Of a stretch of DNA of 36,012 nt, positions 7,557 to 14,818 are shown piece after piece. The translations under genes and the position numbers were made by a program. The notes under the pieces are model-generated. The model saw nothing but the letters and a program-made list of their open reading frames with translations, was not told the DNA's origin and did not search any database. Numbering within the stretch: the first letter of the stretch is position 1; every line of letters starts with the position of its first letter. The stretch comes from Bacteroidetes bacterium 43-93 (GTDB taxonomy: Bacteria > Bacteroidota > Bacteroidia > Chitinophagales > Chitinophagaceae). The stretch is taken from NCBI GenBank assembly GCA_001897855.1, contig MKUO01000024.1, positions 1 through 36,012 of the forward strand, written 5' to 3'.

Positions 7557-7997
7557 TTAGTTTTTGGCTAAATATTGAGGCAGGTTTGTTCCGGTGATCT
7601 CTGTCCAACCCATATTAAAGTTTTCGCGAGCGAACGCTTTATTGTCAGCAGGGAACGTATCCAGGCCGGTATGTGTTAATATGAGTTTTGTCTTATCTCC
7701 TTCAGGAAATAACTCCCATGACACGAAGGAGTTGCCCTCATAACCCTGGTATCGCCAGCTATGTACCAGCTTCCTGCCAGGAACAACTTCCGTTACTTTA
7801 CATAGGTGGACATAAATATCACCTTTAGGGTCACCACCCTCGAAGCTGAATTCAAAACCTACCTCAGGTTTAAAATCAGAAACATCAAAATACCATTCTT
7901 TCATTTTCTTTTTGTCTGTGATGGCCTCCCATACTTTTTGAGCAGGCGCATCCAGCAGAACTTCTTTAATTACCGGTGCATTGGATTGGTTTGTCAT
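7557..7997 (-). CDS. SRPBCC/AHSA1-like domain protein
   Basis: This 146-residue protein has the START/Bet v1-like ligand-binding fold of the AHSA1 (Aha1 C-terminal) family. The N-terminus has the diagnostic pattern IKEVLLDAPAQKVWEAITD, followed by the hydrophobic-pocket strands (GFEFSFEGG, LVHSWRYQG) and the long C-terminal helix (FNMGWTEITGTNLPQYL). It is cytoplasmic. Such genes commonly sit behind an ArsR repressor, as here (21 bp from it), and with a VOC gene 12 bp downstream. The ligand is unknown. Confidence 0.9.
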   Translation of the reverse strand: MTNQSNAPVIKEVLLDAPAQKVWEAITDKKKMKEWYFDVSDFKPEVGFEFSFEGGDPKGDIYVHLCKVTEVVPGRKLVHSWRYQGYEGNSFVSWELFPEGDKTKLILTHTGLDTFPADNKAFARENFNMGWTEITGTNLPQYLAKN

Positions 7998-8018
7998 AAC
8001 CGTGGTTTTTAATTGTTA

Positions 8019-8342
8019 TTATTTACGTTTTTGTTTTTTCTCATTCTCAAGGAATGAAGCCAATGCATTTAGCTTCTTATCCCAGAAATTGCTGTAATGG
8101 GCTACCCAATCATATACTTCCTTTAGTTTATTTACCTGCGCTTTACAATAGCGTTCCCGGCCCGTTTGCGTTATTACAACAAGTCCGCACTCGGTAAGTA
8201 TTTTTATGTGCTTGCTGATAGCGGGCCTGCTGATATCGAACTGCCCTGCAACTTCGTTTAGGTTTAATTCTTTATGTGCCAACAGATTTATGATCTCTCT
8301 CCGAGTAGGATCTGCTATTGCCTGGAATACGTCTCGTCTCAT
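8019..8342 (-). CDS. ArsR family transcriptional regulator
   Basis: This 107-residue winged-helix repressor begins MRRDVFQAIADPTRREIINLL, the usual start of the ArsR subgroup paired with SRPBCC genes. Its recognition motif is LNEVAGQFDISRPAISKHIKILTECGLV and its wing is QTGRERYCKAQ. No metal-binding cysteine pair is present. The C-terminus is a basic tail. Immediately upstream lies a consensus promoter flanked and overlapped by two palindromes, so the protein very likely represses its own operon. It is the first gene of the operon. Confidence 0.93.
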   Translation of the reverse strand: MRRDVFQAIADPTRREIINLLAHKELNLNEVAGQFDISRPAISKHIKILTECGLVVITQTGRERYCKAQVNKLKEVYDWVAHYSNFWDKKLNALASFLENEKKQKRK

Positions 8343-8347
8343 ATTTA

Positions 8348-8393
8348 GTAACCGTTCGGTTACAAATATAGTGTAACTGATCGGTTACACAAA
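8348..8393 (-). promoter_or_regulatory. Consensus promoter with two ArsR-type operators
   Basis: On the - strand TTTG (8390-8393) and TATATTTG (8363-8370) are separated by exactly 19 nt, a full match to the Bacteroidota promoter. One palindrome, GTGTAACTGATCGGTTACAC (8371-8390), fills the spacer. The second, GTAACCGTTCGGTTAC (8348-8363), lies just downstream of the -7 box. Their centres are 25 bp apart and they share GTAAC-GTTAC arms, so one dimeric repressor could occupy both and occlude RNA polymerase. Confidence 0.85.
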
Positions 8394-8404
8394 TTTTTAG
8401 GCAA

Positions 8405-8435
8405 AAAATATAAAGGCGCTTGTTACAGCGCCTTT
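8405..8435 (-). terminator. Terminator of the prfB-ABC operon
   Basis: AAAGGCGC (8412-8419) pairs with GCGCCTTT (8428-8435) around an 8-nt loop, followed on the - strand by an AT-rich run with six T. The stem overlaps the stop codon region of the ABC gene. Confidence 0.75.
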
Positions 8436-10198
8436 TCTTTTTCCTTTTCTACTGCGGTATATAGCTTATAATACTCACCTTGTGAGGCCATTAACGACTG
8501 GTGGTTACCACGTTCTGTAATACGGCCTTTGTCCATTACAATGATCTGATCTGCTTTGCGGATGGTGGACAGGCGATGTGCTATAACAATAGATGTACGG
8601 CCCTGTATCAGTGTATCTATAGCTTTTTGAATCAGTTGCTCGCTTTCGCTATCTACAGAAGACGTGGCCTCATCGAGAATGAGGATAGATGGGTTGTAGA
8701 GCAATGCCCTTGCAAAAGATAATAATTGCCTTTGCCCCTGCGATAAGGTGTTACCCCGCTCCATCACATTGAAGTTGTAAGCACCGGGAAGACGCTGGAC
8801 AAAATCATGGATATCCAACAATTTGCAAACCTCCTCTACCTTAGATAGTGGAATATTGCTATTGCGTAGCGTGATGTTTTCATAGATAGTGCCGCTAAAC
8901 AAAAACACATCCTGTAGCACGATGCCGATATGTTCTCTAAGACTATAGATATCATAGTCCCGCAAATCGCGATCATCTATTAATATCTTGCCGCTTTCTA
9001 TTTCGTATAGCCTGTTGAGTATACTGATAATAGAAGTTTTACCCGCACCTGTATGACCTACAACTGCCATTGTTTTACCGGCGGGTATCTCGAACGAAAC
9101 ACCTTTTAATACCGGCACACCGGGATTGTAGCTAAAATGTACATCTTTAAACTCCACTTTACCGGCTACATGTTGTGGACGATATTCGCCGTTACCTTTT
9201 AAGTTCTCTTCGCTATCTAAAACTGTAAATACACGTTCTGATGCGATCATACCCATTTGCAGTACGTTAAACTTATCAGCCATCATACGCAGCGGACGAA
9301 ACAACAGGTTGAGGTACATTACAAATGCAATAACAATACCGGGAGTAACCTCATAATGTAACATCCTGCCCGCACCATACCATACCAGCAAGCCCATAGA
9401 AAGTGCAAGAATGATTTCCACTATCGGGAAGAACACAGAATAAGCAAAGATCGCTTTGATATTAGCGTTACGATGTTCTTTATTGATATTTCTGAACTTA
9501 CCCATTTCACGATTCTCCGCAGCAAAAGCCTGGACAATATATATGCCCGTAATATGTTCCTGCACAAATGCGTTGAGTGCAGCAACCGCATTACGCACCC
9601 GCTGAAATGATTTATTTACACTTTCCTTAAAATAGTAGGTAGCGACGATAAGTAAAGGAAACGGTATGAGACAAACCAGCGTAAGCTTCCAATCTGTAAT
9701 GAACATGACGATCATAATGGAAATGATGGTCAGCAGATCGGCCATTATAGATATGATGCCTTCAGAGAAAACATCATTTACCGCTTCAATATCATTGATG
9801 GTGCGTGTAGTAAGCGTGCCTATAGGCGTACGGTCATAGAAACCTATGTTCTGGAACAATATCTTCTTAAAAGTCACCTTACGCATATCATTCACCACGC
9901 TTTGCCCCAGCCAGCTGATACGATATAGAAACCAGAACCTCAATCCACTTTCCAGCAGCAGGGCAACCAGCTGAATGATGCTCACTGTAATGAGCCCCTG
10001 CAGCAAACTGTTGCTGATGTATTTATCTACAGATAACTGTATCAGGTAAGGGCGCAACGGTGTAAGTACCGCCAGGATGATAGACATGAATATGGCAAAG
10101 AAAAATCCACGCTTATAAGGCGCTGCAAATGTAAACAGGCGCTTAAGCCCGCTTGCGAGCTTAGGTTTGGGAGGATTTGCTTTTGGTGCTTCTGCCAT
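8423..10198 (-). CDS. ABC exporter (fused membrane and ATPase domains), MsbA-like
   Basis: The protein has 591 residues. Residues ~20-320 form a type IV exporter membrane domain with six helices, and residues ~345-585 an ATPase domain. Walker A is GHTGAGKTS with Lys387, the signature is LSQGQ at 485-489, and Walker B (LILDEATSSVD) and the switch His (IVIAHR) follow. Two copies form a homodimeric inner-membrane exporter, or the protein pairs with a second half-transporter elsewhere. Lipid, drug or peptide export are all possible. The gene starts 10 bp after prfB and has no promoter of its own that can be seen, so it is co-transcribed with RF2. Confidence 0.92.
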   Translation of the reverse strand: MAEAPKANPPKPKLASGLKRLFTFAAPYKRGFFFAIFMSIILAVLTPLRPYLIQLSVDKYISNSLLQGLITVSIIQLVALLLESGLRFWFLYRISWLGQSVVNDMRKVTFKKILFQNIGFYDRTPIGTLTTRTINDIEAVNDVFSEGIISIMADLLTIISIMIVMFITDWKLTLVCLIPFPLLIVATYYFKESVNKSFQRVRNAVAALNAFVQEHITGIYIVQAFAAENREMGKFRNINKEHRNANIKAIFAYSVFFPIVEIILALSMGLLVWYGAGRMLHYEVTPGIVIAFVMYLNLLFRPLRMMADKFNVLQMGMIASERVFTVLDSEENLKGNGEYRPQHVAGKVEFKDVHFSYNPGVPVLKGVSFEIPAGKTMAVVGHTGAGKTSIISILNRLYEIESGKILIDDRDLRDYDIYSLREHIGIVLQDVFLFSGTIYENITLRNSNIPLSKVEEVCKLLDIHDFVQRLPGAYNFNVMERGNTLSQGQRQLLSFARALLYNPSILILDEATSSVDSESEQLIQKAIDTLIQGRTSIVIAHRLSTIRKADQIIVMDKGRITERGNHQSLMASQGEYYKLYTAVEKEKEKAL

Positions 10199-10208
10199 AC
10201 TAATTGTT

Positions 10209-11297
10209 TTATACTTCTTCTTTCATCATCATCAGGTATGCCTTGATGAAGTCATCTATTTCGCCATCCATAACCGGGCCTACATTACCTACCTCATAAT
10301 CCGTACGGTGATCTTTGATCATCTTATACGGATGGAATACATAGGAACGTATTTGTGAGCCCCACTCTATTTTCTTTTTGCTACTGTTAGCAGCATTTTT
10401 TAATTCTTCGCGTTTACGCAGTTCTTCTTCGTACAGGCGACTCTTTAACATCGTCAATGCCTTTTCCCGGTTCTCTCCTTGTGTACGAGCCTGCTGGCAT
10501 TCTACTATAATACCACTTGGGATGTGTTTCAGACGCACTGCAGTTTCCACCTTATTTACGTTCTGTCCACCTTTACCCCCGGCACGATAGAACTCCCATT
10601 CCAGATCTGCAGGGTTTACTTGTATCTCTATACTATCATCTACCAACGGATATACGAATACCGAAGCAAAAGACGTATGCCTGCGTGCGTTGGAATCAAA
10701 AGGAGAGATTCGCACCAGGCGATGTACCCCACTCTCTGCCTTTAACAGGCCGTAGGAGAACTCACCATCAAATTCTATTGTAGCTTGTTTAATACCTGCA
10801 CCATCACCATACTGTACATCTATTTCAGATACCTTCCAGCCCTGCTTTTCGCCATACATGCGGTACATACGCAGCAGCATCTCTGCCCAGTCCTGGCTTT
10901 CGGTGCCACCTGCCCCGGAGTTGATCACCATAACAGCGTGCATCTCATCCTCAGGCTCATTGAGTGTAGATTTAAATTCCAGGTCATCAAGTGTTTTCAG
11001 CGCTTTATCGTAAGCTTCTTTTGTTTCTTCTTCTGTAGCGGAGCCTTCTTTCCAGAATTCAAAAAGGATGGCAAAATCTTCAACGGCAGTATTTGCCTGC
11101 TCGTAGAGATCTACCCAGTATTTATTGATCTTGATTTCTTTTAAGATACCCGTAGCACGCGCGTTATCGTCCCAAAAGCCGGGGGAAAGAGTAAGGCTGC
11201 GGTCATTTTCTATTTTGGCGTTGCGATCATCAATTTTAAGAAAGCGATTGAGGTGTTGCACCCGCTCGCGCATCTCCTTCAGGTATTCCTGTGTCAT
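10209..11297 (-). CDS. prfB: Peptide chain release factor 2
   Basis: RF2 (362 residues) recognises UGA and UAA in the ribosomal A site and triggers peptide release. The codon-reading tripeptide SPF is at 198-200 and the catalytic GGQ at 243-245. In many bacteria prfB is expressed through a +1 frameshift at a CUU-UGA site near codon 25. Here the aligned position reads TTT CTT AAA (Phe19-Leu20-Lys21) and the frame is open throughout, so the autoregulatory frameshift is missing. A perfect -7 box (TACCTTTG) ends 8 nt before the ATG, giving a very short leader. The gene is first in an operon with the ABC exporter. Confidence 0.96.
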   Translation of the reverse strand: MTQEYLKEMRERVQHLNRFLKIDDRNAKIENDRSLTLSPGFWDDNARATGILKEIKINKYWVDLYEQANTAVEDFAILFEFWKEGSATEEETKEAYDKALKTLDDLEFKSTLNEPEDEMHAVMVINSGAGGTESQDWAEMLLRMYRMYGEKQGWKVSEIDVQYGDGAGIKQATIEFDGEFSYGLLKAESGVHRLVRISPFDSNARRHTSFASVFVYPLVDDSIEIQVNPADLEWEFYRAGGKGGQNVNKVETAVRLKHIPSGIIVECQQARTQGENREKALTMLKSRLYEEELRKREELKNAANSSKKKIEWGSQIRSYVFHPYKMIKDHRTDYEVGNVGPVMDGEIDDFIKAYLMMMKEEV

Positions 11298-11305
11298 AAA
11301 CGAGG

Positions 11306-11313
11306 CAAAGGTA
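11306..11313 (-). promoter_or_regulatory. -7 box of prfB
   Basis: On the - strand this reads TACCTTTG, an exact TAnnTTTG, with 8 nt to the ATG. The expected leader is about 4 nt. The -33 region falls in the TAAGTCGTAAGT repeats and has no TTTG. Confidence 0.6.
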
Positions 11314-11324
11314 CAGATTAGTCT

Positions 11325-11350
11325 TAAGTCGTAAGTAATAAGTCGTAAGT
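11325..11350 (+). repeat. 12-bp direct repeat upstream of prfB
   Basis: TAAGTCGTAAGT occurs at 11325-11336 and 11339-11350, each itself built from TAAGT words. It lies over the -33 region of prfB. It could be a simple slippage repeat or a protein-binding site. Confidence 0.6.
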
Positions 11351-11427
11351 CTGTCTATAGAGAAATAAATTATCCTAAGTCAGGAAAAAGGCATAATTAA
11401 CCGCCACTTTTCCTTTCTTTTAGGAGC

Positions 11428-11928
11428 TTACTCTACAACAGGAGCTTCCTTCACTTTGAAGGTAAAATTGCGTTGGGAGAAATAGCTGAATACTGCTACA
11501 ATAGCGGTAGTAACTATCTTAGACGGGGTTGCATACCAGCCTAATCCGTCTACAAACAGCTTCAGGAAGATGTAGTTAAGCACAATGCAGGTAGCTACCA
11601 GCATGGCATAACGGAATAGCTGTACCCGGCCACGTAGGTTAGAATGCGCAAATACAAGGTATTTAGATAATGCAAACCCCAACGGAAAGCTTATTGAAAA
11701 AGACATCATGAAGGCAAATATATGCGGCGCTATGTGCAGCGGACCGATATTTACCGTTTGTTTGTGCAGGATAAAATTATAGCTGATGAAGTAAATGACG
11801 ATATCTAAAACAGTATTGGAACCACCGCAAGCCAGGTAACGGAAGGTCTGCTGATCTATAAACCGGGAAAAGGGTTTATGGAAGAAGTCAATGAAATTCA
11901 ATATGATACGTCTCTTGGTACCCGCCAC
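11428..11928 (-). CDS. GtrA family membrane protein
   Basis: This 166-residue protein has about four transmembrane segments and the GtrA opening QTFRYLACGGSNTVLDIVIYF, followed by the typical last loop and helix FSYFSQRNFTFK. GtrA-like proteins are thought to move polyprenyl-linked sugars across the inner membrane or to assist glycosyltransferases of the cell envelope. No glycosyltransferase gene is adjacent. The frame opens with GTG at 11928. A -7 box (TATTTTTG on the - strand, 11947-11954) lies 18 nt upstream and supports this start; no ATG fits better. Confidence 0.88.
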   Translation of the reverse strand: MAGTKRRIILNFIDFFHKPFSRFIDQQTFRYLACGGSNTVLDIVIYFISYNFILHKQTVNIGPLHIAPHIFAFMMSFSISFPLGFALSKYLVFAHSNLRGRVQLFRYAMLVATCIVLNYIFLKLFVDGLGWYATPSKIVTTAIVAVFSYFSQRNFTFKVKEAPVVE

Positions 11929-11946
11929 AAATCACAAATTAGTGTG

Positions 11947-11954
11947 CAAAAATA
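11947..11954 (-). promoter_or_regulatory. -7 box of the gtrA-like gene
   Basis: On the - strand this reads TATTTTTG, an exact match to TAnnTTTG, 18 nt before the GTG start. No TTTG is seen at -33. Confidence 0.45.
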
Positions 11955-11989
11955 AGTTTATTTTTCATAGGTGCTTGTTAAAAACGGCA

Positions 11990-12994
11990 TCACCATTTTA
12001 ATTTCTGCATCCTCTTAAAGAAATCTTTCTCTTTTTCGCCGCAGATACGCAGCATATCTGCCAACTCGTCAAACGATACTATACCTTCTTTCCTATCCTT
12101 CATAACACGGGCAGCATTATAGGCAAAATTCCGCCAGTCGTCACCAATCAGAGTCAGTTCCTGGGAAAATCCCTGTAGGTCGTCTCTCTTTAAAATATTA
12201 GCTGCCTCTTGTAAAAATGCGGCGTATAAAAAGCGAAAGCCTGCACCACCTGTACCTATCTCTTCCTGCATACGGATGATGTTACCCAGGTACAATGACG
12301 CTTTACGCGGCGTGAGCTTTTTAGGATATTGCTGGATTTTATTGGCCAAAAGGAATATGGCTTTGTTACCAAACCAGGGTACGGGCGGAGACAGCATGAA
12401 AAAGCATGTCTGTTTAATTCCTGATTGAATTGCCTTCTCAAAGTGTATTTCCTTAGGTACCGATTTTACATAGTACATAAAACCCTTAGGCTCGGGGGCA
12501 CCCTTTGCAAACCGGGCTTTTGCCAGATCTTCAGGAGCAATGCGTGTTGTTTGCTCCAGCACAGGGTCGCTTACATAATATTCTTCATTCTCTTTGCCAT
12601 ATACTACAAGGTTGTGGGCATTGAAGTGAAAACGAAATGCCTCCGGCAAATATGGCAGGTAATACACGCTGCTGAGCATCCCTACGGGCTTGCCTGTAGC
12701 GAGCACATCATCCAAAGCCTTCATAGCTTTCTGCGGATTGGGGAAGCGTTGCGTATGCATGGTGATGCCCAGCCTTTGTGTGGCGCGCTTGAAGATGGCT
12801 CCCGGCCATGTACGGAATGTAGTACCCGGTGTGCCGCTTACTTTAAGAAAAGGTAAATGGCCAAAGAACATACCGGCACCAATACCAAATGCTAGCGGCT
12901 CAGAAATATCTACCCCCTCGTGCCTTAGCAAGTTAGCTGTAACGCCGCTCTCGCAATGGGCATGTTGGTAATGTTTGTAATCAGCAATGCTCAT
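11990..12994 (-). CDS. BtrH_N / DUF4872 domain protein
   Basis: The protein has 334 residues and no signal peptide or membrane helix. The N-terminal half resembles the BtrH N-terminal domain, a papain-like fold. It has a candidate nucleophile Cys14 in HAHCESG and the motif SEPLAFGIGAGMFFGHL, and a conserved Asn-His pair may lie in FHFNAHNLVVYG. The C-terminal half, helical, matches DUF4872. BtrH transfers an acyl group from a carrier protein onto an aminoglycoside in butirosin synthesis; Bacteroidota relatives have no known substrate. It follows the small HTH-like gene by 19 bp and is part of the murF transcription unit. Function beyond a possible amide or acyl transfer reaction is unknown. 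Confidence 0.75.
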   Translation of the reverse strand: MSIADYKHYQHAHCESGVTANLLRHEGVDISEPLAFGIGAGMFFGHLPFLKVSGTPGTTFRTWPGAIFKRATQRLGITMHTQRFPNPQKAMKALDDVLATGKPVGMLSSVYYLPYLPEAFRFHFNAHNLVVYGKENEEYYVSDPVLEQTTRIAPEDLAKARFAKGAPEPKGFMYYVKSVPKEIHFEKAIQSGIKQTCFFMLSPPVPWFGNKAIFLLANKIQQYPKKLTPRKASLYLGNIIRMQEEIGTGGAGFRFLYAAFLQEAANILKRDDLQGFSQELTLIGDDWRNFAYNAARVMKDRKEGIVSFDELADMLRICGEKEKDFFKRMQKLKW

Positions 12995-13013
12995 AGATAA
13001 ATATAGGGGAATA

Positions 13014-13418
13014 TTATTTTCCGAAAGAGGTGAGTTCTTCTACGGATATATTAAAGGCTTTTGCGTACCTGGCAAGCACATCTGAACTTAGTTTTTCAAA
13101 ATTTGCTTTCTTCATATGCCTTTTTACCTGCCATGTCCACTTTCCTACATATTTAGCCAGCAGGGATGGTTCCATCAGGCATTTGTGCATATAATAGGCT
13201 ATGGGACTTAGTTCACCTCTTTTAACCTGTTCTGCAGTCATGGCTAATTCTTCGTCTACCGCATCCCAGGCCTGTTTTGTGGCAAAATTCTCTGCCTCCC
13301 AGCCTGCAGAAGTAACCCCTGTGTAGTTGCCATTCTTATCAACGGCGTATAATAGTTTATTTACCTTATCCCCTTCCCTAAAATTCTTCGGATCCTGCGG
13401 CACCTCATTTGTTTTCAT
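13014..13418 (-). CDS. Small conserved protein with HTH-like C-terminus
   Basis: This 134-residue soluble protein has an unassigned family. The N-terminal half contains a KLLYAVDKNGNYTGVTSAGWEAEN segment. The C-terminal half (about 75-134) is helical and reads like a helix-turn-helix unit, with LLAKYVGKWTWQVKRHMK as candidate recognition part. It ends LARYAKAFNISVEELTSFG, much like the last helix of XRE-type domains. It lies between murF (42 bp upstream) and the BtrH_N gene (19 bp downstream), same strand, with no promoter visible, so it is probably in their operon. It may be a regulator or adaptor of the BtrH_N protein; this is a guess. Confidence 0.7.
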   Translation of the reverse strand: MKTNEVPQDPKNFREGDKVNKLLYAVDKNGNYTGVTSAGWEAENFATKQAWDAVDEELAMTAEQVKRGELSPIAYYMHKCLMEPSLLAKYVGKWTWQVKRHMKKANFEKLSSDVLARYAKAFNISVEELTSFGK

Positions 13419-13460
13419 CTCAACCCTTGTTTTTCAATCGCCAACGAAATTAATAAAAAA

Positions 13461-14744
13461 CTATAAAGGCAGGGCTTCTGCCATCAACTCCATCTTACTA
13501 CCGCGTGATCCCTTTATCAAAATAGCCGCGTTAGCAGGCGGGTTTTGCTTTATGTATTCCGCGGCCAGTGCAGAAGTATCAAAATGCAAATAATTATGGG
13601 ATATGCCGTTAAACTCCTTACCTACTAATATTACCTGGCTCCAGTGGTATTGCTCCGCAAGTTGTACTAATTCAACATGTTCTTTATGCTCCTCGTTACC
13701 CATTTCCTTCATCGCACCGATCCACAGCATTTTATTATCGAGCTTAGCATTTGCAAAATTGATAATTGCAGCCCGCATACTGCTGGGATTAGCATTGTAC
13801 GCATCCAATATCACTCTGTTACTACCTTGTTGCAGCCATTGCGAACGGCTGTTATCCGGGTTATATTCCTCTATGGCTGCTTTAATGTCCGCTAACGCAA
13901 CATCAAAATATTTACCTGCAGCTATAGCAACCATCAGGTTAGGGAAATTATAATCGCCAACAAGATTGCTATGTATTACGGTGTTGTCCCCAGGCAAAGA
14001 AACATTGATAAACACATCATCCATTTGCGGGATACCGGTATAGATGGCATTAGTGGTGCCGTATGTTACCTGGGTGGCTATACCATTACTCATCTCTGCC
14101 AAATATTCGAGGTCAGCATTGCGAAATATAACACCATTCGTCCCTCTGATGAAATCATACAGCTCACCTTTGCCTTTGCGAATGCCCTCTACGCCTCCAA
14201 AACCTTCAATATGCGCCTTGCCGACGTTGGTGATGATAGCATGTGTTGGTAAGGCTATCTTACAATACCCTTCAATCTCTTTCTGGTGATTGGCCCCCAT
14301 TTCAATCACAGCCATCTGCGCGACAGGCCTTATTTTTAATAAAGTGAGCGGTACACCGATATGATTATTTAAGTTGCCTTCGGTGGCATATGTGATGTAT
14401 TTTTTGCGTAATACAGCCGTTATCAATTCCTTTGTTGTGGTCTTCCCGTTAGAGCCGGTAATGGCAATAAACGGGATTGAAAATTGCTGCCTGTGATACA
14501 AGGCAAGTTGCTGCAATGCCGTTAATACATCATCTACCAATATGCATCTGTCGCTAACGACATACTGTTGCTCATCCACAATAGCATAAGCTGCACCTGC
14601 GTCCAATGCCTGCAGGGCGAAAGTATTACCGTTAAAATTTGGCCCTTTGAGTGCGAAGTATAGATCACCGGCCTTTAGCTTACGGGTATCTGTCTGCACG
14701 GAAGGATGCTGTTTGTAGAGCTCGTATAATGAAGGTATTTCCAA
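13461..14744 (-). CDS. murF: UDP-MurNAc-tripeptide--D-alanyl-D-alanine ligase (MurF)
   Basis: This 427-residue Mur ligase adds D-Ala-D-Ala to UDP-MurNAc-tripeptide in the cytoplasm, the last step of the peptidoglycan stem peptide. The N-terminal substrate domain includes SVQTDTRKLKAGDLYFALKG. The ATP-binding motif TGSNGKTTTKE is at 96-106 with Lys101. Further family motifs are EMGANHQKEI, the YNANPSSM segment and GSRGSKMELM near the end. The start is TTG at 14744; no in-frame ATG exists between the upstream terminator and the conserved N-terminus. It sits apart from the dcw cell-wall cluster and heads the operon with the HTH-like and BtrH_N genes. Confidence 0.94.
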   Translation of the reverse strand: MEIPSLYELYKQHPSVQTDTRKLKAGDLYFALKGPNFNGNTFALQALDAGAAYAIVDEQQYVVSDRCILVDDVLTALQQLALYHRQQFSIPFIAITGSNGKTTTKELITAVLRKKYITYATEGNLNNHIGVPLTLLKIRPVAQMAVIEMGANHQKEIEGYCKIALPTHAIITNVGKAHIEGFGGVEGIRKGKGELYDFIRGTNGVIFRNADLEYLAEMSNGIATQVTYGTTNAIYTGIPQMDDVFINVSLPGDNTVIHSNLVGDYNFPNLMVAIAAGKYFDVALADIKAAIEEYNPDNSRSQWLQQGSNRVILDAYNANPSSMRAAIINFANAKLDNKMLWIGAMKEMGNEEHKEHVELVQLAEQYHWSQVILVGKEFNGISHNYLHFDTSALAAEYIKQNPPANAAILIKGSRGSKMELMAEALPL

Positions 14745-14766
14745 AGCTGTCTGTTTAACGGCGTAA

Positions 14767-14798
14767 AAATAGAAAACCCCTTCGGAAGAAGGGGTTTT
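14767..14798 (-). terminator. gldJ terminator
   Basis: A perfect 11-bp stem (14773-14783 with 14788-14798) with a 4-nt loop ends on the - strand in TTTTCTATTTTT. It separates gldJ from murF. Confidence 0.88.
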
Positions 14799-14818
14799 AT
14801 TATGAAAAGTAGCTCTGA

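Noticed and set aside
12425-12856. 143-codon frame antisense to the BtrH_N gene
   Set aside because: Cys- and aromatic-rich translation without motif, opposite to a gene with clear domains.
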